Source: JAWODU01 sp046483125 (GTDB taxonomy: Bacteria > Verrucomicrobiota > Kiritimatiellia > UBA8416 > JAWODU01). From it: a stretch of DNA of 8,568 nucleotides. The notes below the pieces were generated by a model. The model was not told the DNA's origin, searched no databases, and saw nothing but the letters and a program-made list of their open reading frames with translations. A program made the translations under genes and the position numbers. Positions 5,832 to 8,568 of the stretch are shown piece by piece (positions within the stretch are counted from its first letter, which is position 1; each line of letters begins with the position of its first letter). The stretch spans positions 1 through 8,568 of the forward strand of contig JAWODU010000105.1 in the NCBI GenBank assembly GCA_046483125.1, read 5' to 3'.

Positions 5832-7046
5832 ATGAATCTTCTGATGCTTATCGGCGCTTCCGTAATGCTGGCCTACTACGGAGGACGCAGTGTGCGAAAG
5901 ATCAAGCTTCCGTCACTGGTAGGCTACATGATTCTCGGCGCGTTACTGGGAGGTTCCTGTTTCAATCTGTTCGACGATCTATCACTCGGCAAGCTGGGGT
6001 TTGTCAGCACAATTGCCCTTGGATTCGTCGCGTTTACCATAGGAATGGAACTCAAATTCACGGATCTGAGAAATATCGGCAAGCCGATCGCGGTTGTGAT
6101 ACTGGCGGAATCTTTTCTGGCCTTCGCCGTGGTTACCGTGGGCCTGTATCTCCTGGCCGGTGATATATGCCTGGCCCTTGTATTCGGAGCGATGGCTCCG
6201 GCCAGCGCGCCGGCGGGAACGCTGGCAGTAATTCATGAATGCGGTGCGAAGGGAAGTTTGACAAAAGCCCTGTACGCAGTTGTAGGGTTTGACGATGGGC
6301 TGGCTGTAATGATCTTCACCTTTGCGTCTTCGGCGGCGAAGGTGCTTCTGGGCCGAGAGTACGGAAGCGTTGATTCCGGCGTACTCCCGGGGCTTTACCA
6401 TGCATGCGGCGAAATTCTACTTGCAATCGCCATCGGCTCGGTTCTGGGGATCGTTCTCACCGTGTTGTTGAAGTACGTTCGGGATGAACGAGATTTTCTC
6501 ATTCTGACCTTTGCGACTGTTCTCTTCGTATGCGGGCTGTCCACCACACTGGGCTTTTCACTGATACTCTGCAATATGATGGTAGGTCTGGTACTGGCAA
6601 ACAGGGCGAGGCACAGCGTCATGACCGGGATCTCCAGCCAGTTGCGCAACGTCATGCCGTTGCTGTTCGTGCTGTTTTTCGTCCTTGCCGGTGCGCACCT
6701 GGAAATCGGAAGCCTTCCAACATTGGGCACGATAGGAATTGTCTACATAGTCGCCAGATCGGGAGGGTTGATCGGTGGCGCCTGGATCGGCGCCACAATA
6801 GGCAAAATGGACGACAAGATAAGGCGGTATCTTGGATTGGGGATATTGTCCCAGGCAGGGGTAGCTATCGGACTCTCCCTGATAGTAAAGCATCAACTCG
6901 ATGAACTCGGGACGGAACATGCCCGGCAGATCGGCTCCTTTGTCATAACCACGATCGCCGCGACAAGCGTATTCTTCGAGATCATCGGCCCGATACTCAC
7001 CCGATTTGCGCTTGTCAAATCCGGTGAAGCTTCTATTGCCGAGTGA
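5832..7046 (+). CDS. CPA2-type cation/proton antiporter (Na+/H+ or K+/H+ exchanger), membrane domain only
   Basis: The 404-residue protein is almost entirely hydrophobic, with about 12-13 membrane helices, and matches the sodium/hydrogen exchanger domain of the CPA2 superfamily. Markers seen are KLPSLVGYMILGALLGG near the N-terminus, the unwound-helix region APASAPAGTLAVIHE (123-136), and VGFDDGLAVMIF with the paired acids Asp154-Asp155. Two adjacent acids in this helix are a feature of electrogenic members. The ion cannot be predicted from sequence. Typical Kef-type members carry a C-terminal RCK/TrkA-N domain, but here the protein ends at the last helix (residues SGEASIAE). Gating control must therefore come from elsewhere. 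The EIIA-PII-like protein encoded 10 bases upstream is the natural candidate. Confidence 0.9.
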   Translation: MNLLMLIGASVMLAYYGGRSVRKIKLPSLVGYMILGALLGGSCFNLFDDLSLGKLGFVSTIALGFVAFTIGMELKFTDLRNIGKPIAVVILAESFLAFAVVTVGLYLLAGDICLALVFGAMAPASAPAGTLAVIHECGAKGSLTKALYAVVGFDDGLAVMIFTFASSAAKVLLGREYGSVDSGVLPGLYHACGEILLAIAIGSVLGIVLTVLLKYVRDERDFLILTFATVLFVCGLSTTLGFSLILCNMMVGLVLANRARHSVMTGISSQLRNVMPLLFVLFFVLAGAHLEIGSLPTLGTIGIVYIVARSGGLIGGAWIGATIGKMDDKIRRYLGLGILSQAGVAIGLSLIVKHQLDELGTEHARQIGSFVITTIAATSVFFEIIGPILTRFALVKSGEASIAE

Positions 7047-7054
7047 GAACGCCC

Positions 7055-7211
7055 GCAAGAGACAGACAATTTTGGCACCGAACCCCACTCCCAAAAGCGG
7101 ATTACATAAACCACGCGGCGAATAACAAGGTACCCCTGGCAACAGTTGGCAAAGCAAGTGAAGGAGTACAAGGCAGAATAATGCTTAAATACTAATTCAA
7201 GGGCTGACCCC
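7055..7211 (+). repeat. Dispersed repeat, copy B (degenerate, mostly 3' half)
   Basis: This occupies the convergent gap of about 205 bases between the antiporter and methyltransferase genes. Shared strings with copies A and C appear in the same order: AAAAGCGGATTA (against GAAAGAGGATTA), GGCAACAGTT (against GGCAATAGTT), AAAGCAAGTGAAGGAG and the terminal TGACCCC at 7205-7211. Small insertions and a missing or scrambled left part show it is the oldest or most damaged copy. No transcription terminator is evident in this gap. Confidence 0.65.
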
Positions 7212-7251
7212 ACGCCCCCCATTTAGGAAGCGGATATCGATCGGTTCCCGG

Positions 7252-7899
7252 TCATTGTGTTTGTTTTTTGTCGACGCCGTTATTGGCGCAATGCAGGACC
7301 GTGGTGTGATTGAAAATGTTGGCACGGAAAGATTCGAGTACGTGCAGGCGGCCCCGTTCCGCAAAGTCATCCACGTCCAGCCCGAAGCTGAAATGAAACA
7401 TTTTGCCCAGCGGCTTCACGATCCACTCGTTAAGCCGAAATTTTTTATTTCCCTCGCGAAAATAATTGACGATGACGAGGTGCCCGCCCGGCCGGCAGAC
7501 TCGCTGGATTTCCCGAAGCACCTGATAGGGATCGGGCACGACCGCCATGATATACATGGCAATGACGCCGTCGAACGTATGGTCTTCAAAGTGCATGGAC
7601 TGCGCGTCCATACAGGAAAGCTCCTCAACCTGGGACAAACGGCGGTCATCCACCCGTTTCCGAGCCTTCTCCAGCATTTGCGGCGAAATATCAACACCGG
7701 TGATTTTTACTCCGGGCGGATAATCGGGCAGCGACAAGCCTGTGCCCACGCCCACCTCCAACACGCGGTTCCCCGGCTGCAAATTCATGCACTCCACACC
7801 GGCTCGCCGGCCCTGTGCCAATGTGTGGCCAAAAATCAAATCATAGACGGCGCCAAAAGTCGCATAGGCCCTGGTAACAGATTGGGCTTCGGCATTCAT
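7252..7899 (-). CDS. pmtA: SAM-dependent phospholipid (phosphatidylethanolamine) N-methyltransferase, PmtA type
   Basis: The 215-residue protein has the class I methyltransferase fold. Motif I is VLEVGVGTGLSLP (46-58), the ribose-binding acid lies at VDIS (69-72), then FDGVIAMYIMAVVPDP (109-124) and the post-motif RPGGHLVIVNYF. The N-terminus AYATFGAVYDLIFGHTLAQGR is characteristic of the bacterial PmtA-like family. That family methylates phosphatidylethanolamine at the membrane surface toward phosphatidylcholine or mono/dimethyl intermediates. A quinone or other small-molecule methyltransferase is the alternative, so the substrate is uncertain. ATG 7899 is preceded on the minus strand by AGAAGGG about seven bases away. 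The gene stands alone, flanked by repeat copies B and C in the same orientation, and has a 10-bp palindrome (CCCGTACGGG, 7963-7972) in its upstream region. Confidence 0.85.
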   Translation of the reverse strand: MNAEAQSVTRAYATFGAVYDLIFGHTLAQGRRAGVECMNLQPGNRVLEVGVGTGLSLPDYPPGVKITGVDISPQMLEKARKRVDDRRLSQVEELSCMDAQSMHFEDHTFDGVIAMYIMAVVPDPYQVLREIQRVCRPGGHLVIVNYFREGNKKFRLNEWIVKPLGKMFHFSFGLDVDDFAERGRLHVLESFRANIFNHTTVLHCANNGVDKKQTQ

Positions 7900-8089
7900 G
7901 GCTTTTCCCTTCTCAAGATCATGGTCCGGTTATTCTATAAAAAAACGACTGAAAAACAAGAACCCGTACGGGCAAATTCTCAATTCGTTAGGCCCGGATT
8001 TGCCACGAACACACTCCTATTGTAGCTGTATGGGCTAATTAATCAAGGTCAACGTGTTATTCGGAGCAGAACCACGCCCTGGCTGATAA

Positions 8090-8354
8090 AGATAGGGGCA
8101 GGACTCAGCATCTAACATTCCCGCGTGGCCTCCGTATGCATTCGACAATCCTGCGAGTGTGCTTTCTTCACAAGTCTGACAGAATGTACTACCCCGCCAT
8201 GTACGCCTACCTCCGAAAGAGAATTATAGCCGGATCGGCACATATAGCAAGGCGGCGGTGGCAATAGTTCGCGAAGCAAGTGAAGGACCCAACGGCAGGA
8301 GTTTAATTTTTAGTTTTAGGTTTGACCCCGATTCCCCATGACCCCGATTCCCCA
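8090..8354 (+). repeat. Dispersed repeat, copy C, ending in an exact 16-bp tandem duplication
   Basis: This aligns with copy A through CATCTAACATTC (8109-8120), GCGAGTGTGCTTTC, CCCCGCCATGTACGCCTACC, ATAGCAAGGCGGC and GAAGCAAGTGAAGGA, and ends in TTGACCCCGATTCC. The terminal unit TGACCCCGATTCCCCA is present twice without mismatch (8323-8338 and 8339-8354). The left end (ATAGGGGCAGGACTC) has lost a base relative to copy A. The DNA from 7900 to 8089 holds the methyltransferase upstream region and an ATTAATCAAGG string but no gene that I can see. Confidence 0.82.
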
Positions 8355-8555
8355 GAGACGTGATGCGAGCCGCTCTTGCGGCTCGCAAACGTGGCTAACC
8401 CCGTTTGTTCGTGGCAAAGCCATGAACATCACGGCTTTCGCCAAAGGCGAAAGTGGATGCGTTGAAGCAAAACTCATATTTCCAAGAGGTAATCTGTCGC
8501 CTATGCAATGTAAATCCTTACCAAATTCTTTCATGGTTTCTTTTTTGATTGCCAT
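8316..8555 (-). CDS. Doubtful small ORF, hypothetical
   Basis: The frame gives 79 residues starting MAIKKETMKEFGKDLHCIGD. Only the first 30 or so codons look protein-like. The remainder reads through the hairpins at 8365-8453 and into the end of repeat copy C (peptide VCEPQERLASRLWGIG), and so is probably not under protein selection. No clear Shine-Dalgarno precedes ATG 8555. It may be the start of a real gene whose 3' part was replaced by repeat DNA, or no gene at all. I recognise no family. Confidence 0.2.
   Translation of the reverse strand: MAIKKETMKEFGKDLHCIGDRLPLGNMSFASTHPLSPLAKAVMFMALPRTNGVSHVCEPQERLASRLWGIGVMGNRGQT
8365..8386. other. Strong perfect hairpin (9-bp stem, 4-base loop)
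   Basis: GCGAGCCGC and GCGGCTCGC pair perfectly around a TCTT loop. The hairpin lies 10 bases beyond the tandem TGACCCCGATTCCCCA ends of repeat copy C. No T-run follows on either strand, so a classical intrinsic terminator is unlikely. A REP-like or terminal hairpin of a mobile element fits better. Confidence 0.6.
8416..8453. other. Two overlapping, mutually exclusive hairpins
   Basis: AAAGCCATGA (8416-8425) pairs with TCACGGCTTT (8429-8438) with one mismatch around a 3-base loop. CTTTCGCC (8435-8442) pairs perfectly with GGCGAAAG (8446-8453) around AAA. The two stems share bases 8435-8438 and so compete in their full forms. The arrangement resembles an attenuator, or paired hairpins at a mobile-element end. 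The function is unknown. Confidence 0.45.
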
Positions 8556-8568
8556 AGTTCTGACTGCG

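Noticed and set aside
6558..7157. Minus-strand frame of 199 codons opposite the antiporter 3' end
   Set aside because: Shadow of a well-supported membrane transporter gene, with no motifs of its own.
7255..8025. Long plus-strand frame of 256 codons opposite the methyltransferase gene
   Set aside because: It is the antisense shadow of a gene with clear SAM-binding motifs, and its translation shows no recognisable domain or ribosome-binding site.
3774..8354. CRISPR array suggested by three similar intergenic repeats
   Set aside because: The copies are about 240 bp, kilobases apart and diverged, with no short regularly spaced repeats and no cas genes.
8365..8386. Intrinsic terminator at the 9-bp hairpin
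   Set aside because: No run of T follows the stem on either strand and no convincing gene ends beside it.

Overview
The window is a piece of bacterial chromosome of moderate GC content carrying accessory-type DNA. A formylglycine-type sulfatase, a PmtA-type phospholipid methyltransferase, PTS-Ntr-like EIIA proteins and dispersed TGACCCC-ended repeats would fit a member of the PVC group (Kiritimatiellota, Lentisphaerota or Planctomycetota). That assignment is inference only, because no rRNA, tRNA or marker gene is present.

Left end (1-1394). The window opens inside the 3' end of an IS3-family transposase. The right terminal inverted repeat of that element ends at about base 190 and interrupts a sulfatase gene on the minus strand. 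The sulfatase keeps its N-terminal catalytic half, then runs about 16 codons into the IS and stops. Between it and the next operon lies a short plus-strand remnant that looks like the last beta-strands of an outer-membrane protein, followed by an exact 16-bp tandem duplication.

Membrane pair (1395-3705, minus strand). A DUF2157 multi-pass membrane protein and a GDYXXLXY-domain protein overlap by 11 bases and form a translationally coupled pair of unknown function. The GDYXXLXY protein has an unrecognised C-terminal extension of roughly 145 residues.

Central operon (4116-7046, plus strand). Three genes follow each other: (1) an excisionase-type helix-turn-helix fused to a PTS EIIA domain; (2) an EIIA domain fused to a domain that resembles PII-like regulators; (3) a CPA2-type cation/proton antiporter without a C-terminal RCK (TrkA-N) domain. 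The likely reading is a phosphorylation- and metabolite-sensing module controlling ion exchange, with the HTH-EIIA protein as its transcriptional arm. A consensus -35 box precedes the first gene and a 12-bp perfect palindrome lies between the first two. This is the most interesting unit in the window.

Right end (7047-8568). A PmtA-like methyltransferase gene on the minus strand is bracketed by two same-orientation copies of a dispersed repeat. A third copy lies at 3774-4014. The best copy is about 240 bp with about 13-bp inverted ends (GGAATCGGGGTCA / TGACCCCGATTCC), so the family looks like miniature, non-autonomous elements. The window closes with strong hairpins and a doubtful small ORF.
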